Below, one piece after another: positions 1 to 9,721 of a stretch of 64,000 bases of DNA. Each line of letters opens with the position of its first letter. Within the stretch, counting starts at the first letter, position 1. A program made the translations under genes and the position numbers. Under the pieces are notes generated by a model. The model searched no databases. It was not told where the DNA came from and saw only the letters and a program-made list of their open reading frames with translations. The stretch spans positions 5,321,501 to 5,385,500 of the forward strand of contig CP070896.1 in the NCBI GenBank assembly GCA_017084465.1, in the 5' to 3' direction. Source of the stretch: Lacrimispora xylanisolvens. GTDB taxonomy: Bacteria; Bacillota; Clostridia; Lachnospirales; Lachnospiraceae.

Positions 1-1
1 A

Positions 2-244
2 GAGCTGGGACTGAAAGTACCTGATGATGTTTCTGTTACAGGCTTTGACAACTCCGATATTATTCAATACGTAACGCCAAGGATTACAACCGTGGAACGG
101 CCATTGCAGGAGATGGGATACCGCGCTATGGAGCTGCTGCTTGAAAATGTAAGTGGAGTCAGCGTTGGAGATGTGAGCATCACACTTCCCTGCACTCTGA
201 TTGAAGGGGAGTCGGTAAAAAAACTGAATCAGGAAAATAGATAG
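2..244 (+). CDS. LacI/GalR-family transcriptional regulator, C-terminal fragment
   Basis: Open from the left edge to a TAG stop, giving about 80 residues. The stretch PDDVSVTGFDN is the signature of the effector-binding (periplasmic-binding-protein-like) domain of LacI-family repressors, followed by the usual TTVERPLQEMG and the end of the last helix. The DNA-binding half lies outside the window. The stop is 17 bases before the GH127 start, so the two genes are probably co-transcribed and the regulator probably responds to an arabinose-containing glycan or its product. The family call is firm; the ligand is inference. Confidence 0.85.
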   Translation, partial: ELGLKVPDDVSVTGFDNSDIIQYVTPRITTVERPLQEMGYRAMELLLENVSGVSVGDVSITLPCTLIEGESVKKLNQENR

Positions 245-261
245 CAGAGCGAGGAAAAGGT

Positions 262-2205
262 ATGGTGGGAAATAAACTGACGGGTGCAGATTTAAAACAT
301 GTTACAATACAGGATACATTCTGGGGTAAATATATAGATCTGGTGGATGAGGTAATTCTGCCATTTCAATGGGACCTGATTAATGACCGGGTGGAGGGAG
401 CGGAAAAAAGCTACTGCATCAGGAATTTCCGTATTGCAGCCGGGAAGGAGACAGGAGAGCATAAGGGGATGGTGTTTCAGGATACCGATGCGGCAAAATG
501 GCTGGAGGCAGTTGCCTGTTCCCTTAATAAAAAGAGGAATGAGAGCCTTGAAGCAGCAGCGGATCAGGCCATTGATCTGATTGCTGCAGCCCAGTGTGAG
601 GACGGATACCTAAATACGTATTATACAATTACCGGAAACAAAAGATGGTCAGACTTATTTGAAGGACATGAACTTTATACAGCTGGTCATATGATGGAGG
701 CAGCTGTGGCGTATTTTGAGGCCACTGGGAAAAGAAAATTTCTTGATGTAATGTGTAAATTTGCAGATCATCTTTGCCTTGTTTTTGGACCGGAAGAAGG
801 TAAAATTCATGGCTATCCGGGGCATCCGGAAGTTGAGCTGGCTCTGGTGAAATTGTACCGGGTGACGGAAAACAGAAATTATCTCTGGCTTGCGGATTAT
901 TTTGTAAGAACAAGAGGTGAGAGACCCTGCTATTTCCTAAATGAGGATTGTATTAAGAACGGGAACTATATTTTCCCTGAATTTAAAGATTTTAGTCTGG
1001 ATTATAATCAGTCCCATATGCCATTGAAGGAACAGGAGACAGCAGAAGGTCATTGTGTCCGGGCTGTTTATCTTTACAGTGCAATGGCAGACCTGGCTTA
1101 TGAATATCAGGACGGAGCTCTTACCAGCCAGTGTGAAACGCTGTGGGAAAATATTGTGAACAAGCGGATGTATATAACCGGCAGTATTGGATCAGCCGCC
1201 TATGGCGAACGGTTTACAGCAGACTATGACCTCCCCAATGATACCAATTATTCAGAATCCTGTGCGACGGTAGGTCTTGCCATGTTCTCCAACCGGATGT
1301 TTCATCTCACCAGAGATGGAAAATACATGGACATTGTGGAGAAGGCTCTGTATAATACTCTTCTTGCAGGAATTGCAATGGATGGAACACATTTCTTCTA
1401 CGTAAATCCACTGGAGGTAGTGCCAGAAGTGGCGAAAAATCCCACATACCGGCATATAAAAACTACCAGACAGCTTTGGTTCGGAGTGGCTTGCTGCCCC
1501 CCCAATATTGCCAGAACCCTTGCTTCCCTTGGTAATTACATATACGCTTCAGATGACAGTACGATCTATGTCAACCTTTTCATACGAAGCAGAATGGAGT
1601 GTCAGCTCTCAGGCGTTGGCATCCGTGTAAGTCAGGAATGCGACTATCCTGAAAATGGAACGGTCACTCTTTCTATAAGTCCGGAAAAACCAGGAAGCCA
1701 GTTCACCCTTGCTGTACGCATTCCTTCTTACTGTAAGGGAGCGGTACTTAAAATCAATGGAAAAGAAGAGACTGGAACCCTGGAAAGAGGGTATCTTTAT
1801 TTAAACCGAATATGGGAAATGGAGGATACGGTTGTTATGGAACTGAATGTCCCGTTCCGATACGTCAGATCCAACCCCAGGGTGCGCCATAATATAGGAA
1901 AAGTAAGCCTGATGAGGGGACCGGTGGTTTATTGCCTGGAAGAGGCGGATAATGGAAAATATCTATCCGGGGTGGTTGTCGATACCAGCGTAGAGCCACA
2001 GGAAGAATTTGACCACCAGCTTTTAAGAGGCACCCTGTGCGCCAGATTACAGGGAAGCTGTATTGATTATGAAAAGGCAGGGGATTCTCTATATGGAGAA
2101 GAGAGGCCGGTTTATAAACAAGCAGAGTTGAAAGCAATCCCTTATTTTTGCTGGAATAACCGGGGAGAGGGAGAGATGACTGTCTGGATGAGAGAAAAGG
2201 AATAG
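262..2205 (+). CDS. Glycoside hydrolase family 127 (beta-L-arabinofuranosidase, DUF1680)
   Basis: A 647-residue protein, full length for GH127. Members release beta-L-arabinofuranose from plant hydroxyproline-rich glycans or oligosaccharides through an (alpha/alpha)6 barrel followed by beta domains. Known GH127 enzymes use a zinc-bound cysteine as nucleophile, with a Glu, a Cys and a Cys pair around the metal. The matching residues are visible here: Glu332/Cys334 in SESCATVG and Cys411/Cys412 in VACCPPN. There is no signal peptide, so the enzyme is probably cytoplasmic and acts on imported oligosaccharides. It directly follows a LacI-type regulator. The start is preceded by GAGGAAAAGG. A hairpin just after the stop ends transcription. 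The exact substrate cannot be read from sequence. Confidence 0.92.
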   Translation: MVGNKLTGADLKHVTIQDTFWGKYIDLVDEVILPFQWDLINDRVEGAEKSYCIRNFRIAAGKETGEHKGMVFQDTDAAKWLEAVACSLNKKRNESLEAAADQAIDLIAAAQCEDGYLNTYYTITGNKRWSDLFEGHELYTAGHMMEAAVAYFEATGKRKFLDVMCKFADHLCLVFGPEEGKIHGYPGHPEVELALVKLYRVTENRNYLWLADYFVRTRGERPCYFLNEDCIKNGNYIFPEFKDFSLDYNQSHMPLKEQETAEGHCVRAVYLYSAMADLAYEYQDGALTSQCETLWENIVNKRMYITGSIGSAAYGERFTADYDLPNDTNYSESCATVGLAMFSNRMFHLTRDGKYMDIVEKALYNTLLAGIAMDGTHFFYVNPLEVVPEVAKNPTYRHIKTTRQLWFGVACCPPNIARTLASLGNYIYASDDSTIYVNLFIRSRMECQLSGVGIRVSQECDYPENGTVTLSISPEKPGSQFTLAVRIPSYCKGAVLKINGKEETGTLERGYLYLNRIWEMEDTVVMELNVPFRYVRSNPRVRHNIGKVSLMRGPVVYCLEEADNGKYLSGVVVDTSVEPQEEFDHQLLRGTLCARLQGSCIDYEKAGDSLYGEERPVYKQAELKAIPYFCWNNRGEGEMTVWMREKE

Positions 2206-2206
2206 A

Positions 2207-2251
2207 AGAAAGCCTGGATCACTTTATCTGACTGATCCAGGCTTTCTTTTT
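2207..2251. terminator. Bidirectional rho-independent terminator
   Basis: Perfect inverted repeat AGAAAGCCTGGATCA / TGATCCAGGCTTTCT with a T run on the plus side and an A run on the other. It lies between the convergent GH127 gene and the tryptophan transporter operon and can serve both. Confidence 0.9.
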
Positions 2252-3024
2252 AGTTTCCGCATTCCACGCTGATTTCATTAAACTTCTCAAGAATAAAGTT
2301 AATGTCCAGGCCATTTTTTTCTTCATCTGCGCAGTCTACAACGGCATTGCCCTGATGCATCATAAGAAGCCTGTTTCCGTAATCCACTGCGTAGCGCAGG
2401 TTATGAGTTACCATGATGGTTGTCAGCTGTTTCTCTTTCACGATCTTATCAGTCAGCTGCATGATAATCTCAGCCGTTTTGGGGTCAAGTGCTGCTGTGT
2501 GTTCATCAAGAATCAAAAACTCGATGGGAGTCATGGTAGACATCAAAAAGTGCCATGGCCTGTCTCTGACCTCCGGATAAAACTCCTACTTTTACGTGAA
2601 GTTTGTCTTCCAGTCCAAGACCTAATGTATGAAGCTGTTCTTTGTAATAGCCAATCCGCTGCTTATTGGTTCCCGGAAGTAAATTAAAGGGTTTTCCTTT
2701 CGTATCAGCCAGTGCCATATTTTCCAGTATGGTCATATTGGGGCAGGTTCCCATGGCAGGGTTCTGATAGACTCTACCAATGCGCCGCTGGCGGCGGTAT
2801 TCAGGCATGCTGGTAATATCGGTGCCATTAATGAGTATGGATCCGCTGTCCAAAGGAATGCTGCCGCAGATCAGATTTAAAAGAGAAGTCTTTCCGGATC
2901 CGTTGCTTCCCACAACAGAAACAAACTGCTGATCCTTTATGGTTAAATCAAAATTGTGGAACAGGCACATTTCGTTGACAGTCCCATGGTTGTAATATTT
3001 ATTTATGTTTTTCAGTTCAATCAT
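2250..3024 (-). CDS. trpZ: ABC transporter ATP-binding protein, tryptophan transporter (frameshifted as read)
   Basis: ATPase subunit of a TrpXYZ-type importer. The N-terminal part carries the Walker A GSNGSGKTS and the signature LSGGQRQAMAL. The Walker B (FLILDEHTAALD) and the H-loop (MVTHNL) are in another frame. The break is a run of five A on the plus strand at 2545-2549; with four, the frame joins as AMALLMSTMTPIEFLILDE and gives about 257 residues, normal for the family. It overlaps the permease gene upstream by four bases. The tryptophan assignment comes from the T-box leader of this operon, not from the ATPase itself. The frameshift is probably a sequencing error. Confidence 0.85.
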
Positions 3025-3900
3025 GCTTTCACCTTCTTTTCCCTGCCGTTGCTCAATACCAGAATGGCCAGGAATAAAACTGATGTGATCAGTTTTAAGT
3101 CTGAAGCTTCCATACCTAAGAAAATTGCAAATGATACGCAGGCTTTGTAAATGATAGAGCCTATAATGACAGCAGTGGTTGATTTTACAAATCCGATCCG
3201 TTTAAAAAGCTTTGTACCGATGATGACATTGGCAAGCCCGATGACGATGGTTCCGGTTCCCATGCTGATTTCAAAGAAGCCTTTTTTGCTGGCAGTATAC
3301 AGAACCTGCCAGAGCAGCCAGACCATTTGCAATTGCAAGGCCCACAATTTTAACCATCCCTCTGTCTTTCGCCAGGGAAGTAACAAGTGTTTCGTTATCA
3401 CCAACGGCCCTTAACAGATATCCGGAGCGGGTTTTTAAGTACTGGTCTAAAATAAATTTCACAACGAAAACAATGACTGCCAGAATCACAACCACAGTAA
3501 CGCCGCTTAGTGACGCCGGAAACAGCCTGTTAACCAGGCTGTTTTCAAAAATTGTGCTCACATTAAAAAATGGAACATTGGCTTTTCCGGCAACTCTTAA
3601 ATTAACGGAGTACAAAGCAGTCATGACAATAATACCAGACAAAAGATCCCGCACTTTTAATTTTACATGGATAAAACCTGTGATGCACCCGGCCAGAGCT
3701 CCAATGGCAAATGCGATAAACAGGGTTGCCAGAGGATTTATACCGGCTAATATAAGTGTAACGGTAACAGCGCCTCCAAGGGGAAACGTGCCATCAACGG
3801 AAAGATCGGGAAAATCCAGAATCTTATAGGTGATGTATACGCCCAGCGCCATAATGGCATAAACCAGACCTTCTTCCAAAACGCCAAGTATAATTGACAT
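3021..3900 (-). CDS. trpY: ABC transporter permease, tryptophan transporter (frameshifted as read)
   Basis: Hydrophobic permease of the BPD_transp_2 type, with many membrane segments and about 292 residues after correction. It starts MSIILGVLEEGLVYAIMALGVY, which is typical of TrpY/YufQ-like permeases that pair with a lipoprotein binding subunit. The frame breaks in a run of six T at 3282-3287 (plus strand). With five, the reading continues SVYCQQKGFFEISMGTGTIVIG to the end. Second gene of the operon; it starts 28 bases after the binding-protein stop and overlaps the ATPase gene. Confidence 0.85.
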
Positions 3901-3928
3901 GATTTAACTTCCTCCACTCAGTTTCTTC

Positions 3929-4979
3929 TTATTTTGTTCCTTTTGAAATATCAGTAAACATCTTGGCAGCAGAATCGGTCAGTTCCTTTGGTAAGGTAAT
4001 ACCAAGTGTATCAGCAACCTTGGAATTTCCGTAAAATGCTGCATCTTTGATTACTTCAAAATTTAATTCGCTTGCTTTTGCTTCTCCCTTTAATACCTTA
4101 GCAGCCATAACACCGGTTTGTTTTCCTAAATCCACATAATCGAGACCCATTGCTGCAAGACAGCCGATTTTTACCTGTTCCACTTCACTGCCGAATACCG
4201 GTATGTTTTTTCTTACCTGCTTTGTCAAGAATAAGTGGGAGAGAGCTGACTACGGTATTATCCGTTAAATTGTTAAGGCAGTCAACCTTTTCTAAAAGGC
4301 TGTCAGTTGCCAGGGAAATATCAGCAGTAGAAGTAACTGCGCCTTCCACGATTTCAAATCCATAATTTGCAGCAGCAGCTTTGTATTCTTTGATGGCTGT
4401 CTCTGAGTTTACTTCGCTTGTGCTGTATAAAATTCCGATTTTCTTTGCGTCTGGAAGAATCTTGCGGATCATTTCCAACTGTTTTTCTACAGGAAGCTTG
4501 TCGCTGGTGCCAGTAATTTCCCCTACCGGAGTTCCGTCTTCTTTAGCAAGAGCAGCTGCCACCGGATCAGTTACGGCTGTGAATATAACAGGAACGTTGA
4601 CTTTTTTAGCTCCGCCGTAGGCAGCCTGTGCCATGGGGGTTGCAATGGCGCAGATCAGATCGGTCTTCTTTGCAAGAAAGTTGTTTACGATCTGGCTTGC
4701 TGTACCACCGTCAGCCTGTGCATTTTCATAAAGGACAGTTAAGTTCTTTCCTTCCTCAATTCCTTCTGCGGCAAGTCCCTGTAAAAAACCTTCCCGGCAG
4801 TTGTCGAGAGAGCCGTGCTCTGCAAACTGGGCGACTCCAATGGTGTAAGTTCCCGCCTCGCTTTTTGCGGTTGCTGCTGCTGTGGTTTCCTGTGTCTTTT
4901 CCGGTGCTTTGCCAGAGGCACATCCGGTGAGAGTAGCAGCAAGTGCTGCCAGTAACATGATTTTTAAAGATTTTTTCAT
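3929..4979 (-). CDS. trpX: ABC transporter substrate-binding lipoprotein, tryptophan transporter (frameshifted as read)
   Basis: Extracytoplasmic binding protein of about 349 residues after correction. The lipoprotein signal ends TLTGC, with lipid-bearing Cys20. The fold is the ABC_sub_bind/TrpX type (TYTIGVAQFAEHGSLDNCREGFLQGL). I chose the ATG at 4979 because it sits eight bases after TAGGAGG and begins a proper signal peptide; the longer reading lacks both. The frame breaks in six T at 4206-4211; five restore DKAGKKNIPVFGSEVEQV. First gene after the Trp T-box leader, so transcription should rise when tRNA-Trp is uncharged. Confidence 0.88.
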
Positions 4980-5040
4980 AATAATTCCTCCTAGAATTTT
5001 ATTTTTATTGATAGAATCCCTTTTGTTGCATAAAAAAAGT

Positions 5041-5300
5041 CCCAAGTATGTTATACACATACTTGAGACGAATCATACAATCCGCGGTGCCACTCAAATT
5101 GGCTTACTATAAGCCCTCTTTTCATATACTAACATATATGCCACATCATATAACGGTTGTGGATTCCGTCAGCCCCTACTACCTTTCGGTTCAAGGCTGC
5201 CCTCAAAAGTCCATTCAGCTATCTGCACTATACCGCACTCACACCACCGGCGGCTCTCTGAAATACTGCTGGGAAAGCTTACTCTTCTTTTTCAACGGTT
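5041..5300 (-). promoter_or_regulatory. T-box leader, tryptophan (UGG specifier), upstream of trpXYZ
   Basis: The minus strand shows a Stem I with the AGAGAGCCGCCGG / GGTGTGAGTGCGG pattern. A specifier loop GAA-TGG-AC follows, its TGG (Trp) at 5211-5213. The conserved T-box GAGTGGCACCGCGG is at 5081-5095. Last comes a terminator hairpin CTCAAGTATGT/ACATACTTGGG followed by T7 (5041-5068). T-box RNAs read the charging state of the tRNA that matches the specifier and switch between antiterminator and terminator. The Trp codon fits known TrpXYZ operons. Confidence 0.93.
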
Positions 5301-5316
5301 TCTTTTATTAATCAAT

Positions 5317-5345
5317 ATATTAATGCGTGAAAGGATTTTTGTCAA
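5317..5345 (-). promoter_or_regulatory. Sigma-A-type promoter of the T-box/trpXYZ operon
   Basis: On the minus strand TTGACA (5340-5345) is separated by 17 bases from TAATAT (5317-5322). It lies just upstream of the T-box leader and points into it. Confidence 0.75.
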
Positions 5346-5421
5346 CAGGTATTTAAAAAAAATATTTATTTTCCAGGATTTGTGATAGAATAAAAAAAGA
5401 TGAGGGATGAAAGGAGAATTT

Positions 5422-5934
5422 ATGAACAGACTGTTAGTTGTGGTGGACATGCAGAAGGATTTTATAGACGGATCATTGGGAACGATAGAGGCGCAGGCGA
5501 TCGTTGCCAACGTAAAAAAGAAAATCGAAGAATATCAGGCTGCAGGAGACGATGTGATCTTTACTCTTGATACTCATGAACATAATTATATGGATACCCA
5601 GGAAGGAAAGAACCTCCCAGTGCTGCACTGCGTGAAGGGGACCGCCGGCTGGGAGCTGGCTGATGTTTTAAAAGAGATACCGGGCAGACGTTTTGAGAAA
5701 AACACCTTTGCCAGTACGGCTGTGGGGGAATATGCAGTATCAGGCAATTACGAATCCATAGAGCTGATCGGCCTGTGCACCGATATCTGCGTTATTTCCA
5801 ATGCCCTGTTAATCAAGGCTTTTCTTCCGGAGACTCCGGTAATTGTGGATTCTTCCTGCTGTGCGGGAGTAACACCAGAAAGCCATGAAAATGCGCTGAA
5901 TTCCATGAAAATGTGCCAGGTTACCATTTTATAG
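5422..5934 (+). CDS. Isochorismatase-family cysteine hydrolase (nicotinamidase-like)
   Basis: A 170-residue cysteine hydrolase. The family triad Asp-Lys-Cys is visible: Asp9 in VVDMQKDF, Lys72 in CVKGTAGW and Cys123 in GLCTDICV. Members hydrolyse nicotinamide, isochorismate or similar small amides or ethers; this size and motif set fit the nicotinamidase-like side, but the substrate is not certain. I use the ATG at 5422, eight bases after AAAGGAG, rather than the upstream in-frame ATG. It stands alone, divergent from the Trp transporter and convergent with aroA. Confidence 0.85.
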   Translation: MNRLLVVVDMQKDFIDGSLGTIEAQAIVANVKKKIEEYQAAGDDVIFTLDTHEHNYMDTQEGKNLPVLHCVKGTAGWELADVLKEIPGRRFEKNTFASTAVGEYAVSGNYESIELIGLCTDICVISNALLIKAFLPETPVIVDSSCCAGVTPESHENALNSMKMCQVTIL

Positions 5935-5943
5935 CCGAAATAT

Positions 5944-5989
5944 AAAAAAAGCAAAAAAACAGGTTATGCAGCCGTTTTTTTGCTTTTTT
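5944..5989. terminator. Bidirectional terminator between hydrolase gene and aroA
   Basis: Long inverted repeat AAAAAAAGCAAAAAAAC / GTTTTTTTGCTTTTTT around a short loop, with T-rich tails in both directions, between convergent genes. Confidence 0.85.
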
Positions 5990-5996
5990 ATTGTAA

Positions 5997-7272
5997 TTAT
6001 CTGCCCAGGCGTTCTAAGTCCTGATAGAAACCGGGGTAGGAGATATTTACGCATTCTGCACCCTTAATTTCGGTTTCCCCCTCTGCACATAATCCTGCAA
6101 CAGCGAAGGTCATGGCAATTCTATGATCCAGCTTACTGTCGATCACAGCTCCGTGAAGGGGTCTGCCTCCACGGATGATCATTCCATCCTCAGTCTCTGT
6201 CACATCGGCGCCCATTGCAGAAAGATTGCGTACCATTACTTCAATGCGGTTGGATTCCTTAACCTTTAATTCCCCTGCATCTCTTATTACGGTTTCCCCC
6301 TCTGCAAAGCATGCCATGGCAGCTATGACGGGAAGTTCATCAATTAATGTGGGGATGATGGAACCACCTATTTCTGTTCCGTGAAGAGTACTGAATTTTA
6401 CAAGAATATCAGCAGTCGGTTCACCGGAATCAGTATTTTTGTTAAGCAGTGTGATATCCCCACCCATATCCCGGCATACGGAAAGAATTCCGTCTCTGGT
6501 AGGATTGATTCCCACATGTTTTAAAAGTAGTTCAGAACCAGGTACTAAAAGACCTGCTGCGATGAAAAAGGCAGCAGAGGAGATATCTCCAGGCACCACG
6601 ATTCTGTTTCCATACAATTCCTTTGCAGGCCGTATGGTAGCAGTTGTACCTTCTGTGGATACATCAGCACCAAAGTATTTCAGCATGATTTCAGAATGGT
6701 TTCTTGATACATAAGGTTCTGTTACTTTTGTCTCACCATCTGCATAAAGACCTGCCAGAAGTATGGCTGATTTTACCTGGGCAGAGGCTACCTTGCTGGT
6801 ATAATGAATGCCGTAAAGCTTCTTTCCTGTAATAGCAAGAGGTGCACAACCATTGCCTTCCAGGCTTCTTATGTCAGCGCCCATATGTGAGAGCGGATCC
6901 ATGATCCGTTTCATAGGCCGTTTTTTTATGGAGTCATCGCCGGTAAGAGTGACGTCAAAGTCCTGGGCAGCCAGGATTCCGGATATGAGGCGGGTGGTGG
7001 TTCCACTGTTTCCGCAGTCCAGTATGGTCTCTGGCTTTTAGCCCGAACAGGCCGTTTCCGTGAACGATCACAGAGTCCCCGTTATTTTCAATCCCGATTC
7101 CCATTTTCTCAAAGCAGGCAATGGTGGACAGACAGTCAGCGCCCTGGAGGAAATTGGTGATCTCAGTGGTTCCCTTCGCCAGAGAACCGAACATAATACT
7201 GCGGTGGGAAATGGATTTATCGCCAGGTATGGATAGTTCTCCCCTGAGAGGGGAGGCTTTTGTAAATTTCAT
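5997..7272 (-). CDS. aroA: 3-phosphoshikimate 1-carboxyvinyltransferase (EPSP synthase; frameshifted as read)
   Basis: Sixth step of the shikimate pathway: joins phosphoenolpyruvate to shikimate-3-phosphate. About 424 residues after correcting one base, the family's normal size. Visible motifs: LRGELSIPGDKSISHRS at the N-terminus, LDCGNSGTTTR in the middle and the end KESNRIEVMVRNL / DHRIAMTFAVAGL. The break is near 7038 (GLFGLK then PETILDCGNSG), where one base is extra or two are missing. Last gene of the minus-strand aroF-tyrA-aroA operon, 12 bases after tyrA. The conserved substrate-binding residues are all present, so the gene is probably intact in the organism. Confidence 0.92.
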
Positions 7273-7284
7273 AGGATACCTCTC

Positions 7285-8382
7285 TTAATTGGATATTAAT
7301 TCATAATGATAGCGTTCCAGCTGCTTCCAGGCCTGATCCATGGTTTCCTTGTCGTAAAATGCAATGCGCAGAGTTCCTTCTCCGTGCTCCCGGTTATGGT
7401 TGATTCCGATATTCCGGATACTGATCCCTTTGGCAGCCAGGATCACAGAAAGAGTGGAAATGGCACCAACTTCATCTGCCATATCAACGGTAAAGGAATA
7501 TTCAGGTGCGATGGGACCGGTTGCTTTTTCAGAAAAAGAATTCCGGTAATCCCTGGAGGTTTCAAACAGCTGGTTAATATAACTGCCATTTTTTTATTTA
7601 ATTCACCCAGAATCAGATTTAAGGAATCGATGTAGCGTTCCAGAATAAGAGAAAGATTTTTATGGTTTGTCATACAGATCTGTTCCCACATTTCCGGTGA
7701 TGAAGATGCGATTCTTGTAATATCCTTAAATCCTCCGGCAGCAAGACGTTTCATAAGCCCCTGCTGGTTGTCAGAGTCCTTTACTAAGTTTACCAGACTT
7801 GAGGCAACGATATGGGGCAGATGACTGATGGCAGCCGTCACAAAATCGTGTTCATGATAATCTAAAACGATGGGAATGGAGCCGATCATCTCTGCAATAT
7901 GTACGAGACGATTGGTCTGCTCCTTTGATGTCTGCGCAGTTGGAGTAATGATATAGTAAGCATTTTCCAGCAAATGATCCGTAGAATTTTCATAGCCTGT
8001 TTTTTCTGAGCCTGCCATTGGGTGACCGCCCACAAACCAGGATTCCATGCCAAGGCGGATTACGGCTTCGTGGATGTCGGTTTTAGTGCTCCCCACATCG
8101 GTGACGATAGCTCCTGGTTTTAAATAGGGCTGGATTTTGCTTAGATATTCTGCATTGTATTCCACTGGCGTACAAAGGAATATAAAGTCACATTCCGAAA
8201 GCTCTTCTCCAATGCCGTCGAGAATCACATCCACGATGCCGTCTTCTCTGGCCTTGTCAAGTCTGGAACGTGTCCGCATATAAGCCATTATTTTTGTATC
8301 TGGTGCTTCACGCTTGATCCCCCCGGGCAATAGACCCACCGATCAGACCAAGCCCGATAAAGGCTATGACTTCATCATTCAT
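7285..8382 (-). CDS. tyrA: Prephenate dehydrogenase with C-terminal ACT domain (frameshifted as read)
   Basis: Oxidative decarboxylation of prephenate to hydroxyphenylpyruvate for tyrosine. The Rossmann motif FIGLGLIGGSIARG opens the protein, the GGHPMAGSEKTGYE substrate motif is in the middle, and an ACT domain (SFTVDMADEVGAISTLSVILAAKG) ends it; ACT domains commonly give tyrosine feedback. Two breaks: six C at 8319-8324 (five restore ARGIKREAP) and seven T at 7589-7595 (eight restore NKKNGSYINQLFETSRDYRNS). The corrected length is 365 residues. The ATG at 8382 overlaps the aroF stop by eight bases, so translation is probably coupled. Confidence 0.92.
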
Positions 8383-9395
8383 TGAAAACCCTCCCTGAAA
8401 GTTTTGCGTAAGGTTGTAACTGCTCTGTCAACTGTTCAAACTGCTCAAAGGTGAGAGACTGAGGGCCATCAGATAATGCACAGGAAGGACAGGGATGAAC
8501 TTCCACAATCAGACCGTCTGCACCCACTGCAAGGGCTGCCTTGGAGATGGGCTCGATGTAAGCACGTACACCAGTGGCATGACTGGGATCCACAATAATC
8601 GGAAGATGGCTCTTAGACCGGATAACGGGAATTGCGCTGATATCCAGAGTGTTTCTGGTTGCAGTTTCATATGTGCGGATTCCTCTTTCGCAAAGAACAA
8701 TGTTGGGATTGCCTTCGGAAGCGATGTATTCTGCTGCATTTAACCACTCGTCAATGGTAGCGCAGAGACCTCTTTTTTAAGAGAACAGGAATTCCTGCTT
8801 TTCCTGCTTCTTTTAAAAGCTCAAAATTCTGCATGTTTCTTGCACCGATCTGGATCATATCTACGTATTTTACCGCAGTTTCCAGTGATCTTAAACTGGT
8901 CACCTCACAGACTACATTCAGTCCAGTCGCCTCTCTGGCTTCCTTCATGTATTGTAACCCTTCTTCTTCCAGACCCTGAAATGCGTAGGGGGAAGTTCTT
9001 GGCTTGTAAGCGCCTCCTCTTAAGAACTGTGCTCCGGCTTTTTTTACTGCATAGGCAGTTTCTAAAAGCATGTCATGGTTTTCAATGGCACAGGGACCGG
9101 CCATCATGGTAAGATGCCCTGGGCCGATTTTGGCATTGCCCACTGTAATAACAGAATCTTCCGGGTGAAACTTCTTATTTACTACCTTGTAGCTTTCTGT
9201 TACCGCAACGATTTTATCAACCCCATCCATCATTTCAATATTAGCACCCTGAAGTTTCGTTTTATCCCCTACAACACCTACTATGGTTACTTCCGTTCCC
9301 TCTGATAAATGAGCGGTCAGGCCGTTGGATTCAATCAAGTGCTTTACTTTACTTACAGCCTCTGCAGAAGCGTTTGGTTTCATAATTATAATCAT
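8375..9395 (-). CDS. aroF: 3-deoxy-7-phosphoheptulonate synthase, type I beta (frameshifted as read)
   Basis: First step of the shikimate pathway, joining PEP and erythrose-4-phosphate. The N-terminal ferredoxin-like regulatory domain (MIIIMKPNASAEAVSKVKH) is the Thermotoga/AroF type. The barrel follows with MMAGPCAIEN, LRGGAYKPRTSPYAFQG, IGARNMQNFELL and DPSHATGVR. The frame breaks in six T at 8773-8778; five restore VLLKRGLCATIDEWLNAAEYI and a 339-residue protein, the usual size. First gene of the aromatic operon, with a strong promoter 40-70 bases upstream of the start. Confidence 0.93.
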
Positions 9396-9433
9396 ATCCC
9401 TTTTTCCTCTTTTCTTACAAATGATTAATCCCC

Positions 9434-9462
9434 ATTGTAATGGATAGCGGGGAAGTTGTCAA
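9434..9462 (-). promoter_or_regulatory. Sigma-A-type promoter of aroF-tyrA-aroA
   Basis: On the minus strand TTGACA (9457-9462), a 17-base spacer and TACAAT (9434-9439). The 326-base gap 9396-9721 otherwise holds only an inverted repeat just upstream and the AT-rich leader of the plus-strand gene; I see no T-box or attenuator in it. Confidence 0.8.
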
Positions 9463-9474
9463 CGCTTTTATACG

Positions 9475-9493
9475 TTAAAGTTTAACACTTTAA
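9475..9493. repeat. Inverted repeat upstream of the aroF promoter
   Basis: TTAAAGT-TTAAC-ACTTTAA, seven-base arms and a five-base centre, ending 12 bases upstream of the aroF -35 box. It could be an operator or an A/T-rich upstream element. Confidence 0.5.
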
Positions 9494-9721
9494 AGTAAAT
9501 TATAAATTTAAAATTTCTCAGAGGCAATTTTCCACAGCGAAAAAGGGAAAGATCCAGACTTATTATAACAATTTTGTCTGCAGATTATAAGAAATATTAG
9601 TGAAGCCGTCAAACATGTTAAAAAAAGTTACATCAAACGTGGAAAATGCCATGTAATTTTCCAGGGAAATCATTTAATATAGAGATAAAACAAATCAATG
9701 GGGCAGTAAAGGGATAAGACA

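Noticed and set aside
5048..5311. An 87-residue plus-strand ORF across the trp leader
   Set aside because: Antisense of the T-box; no start signal.
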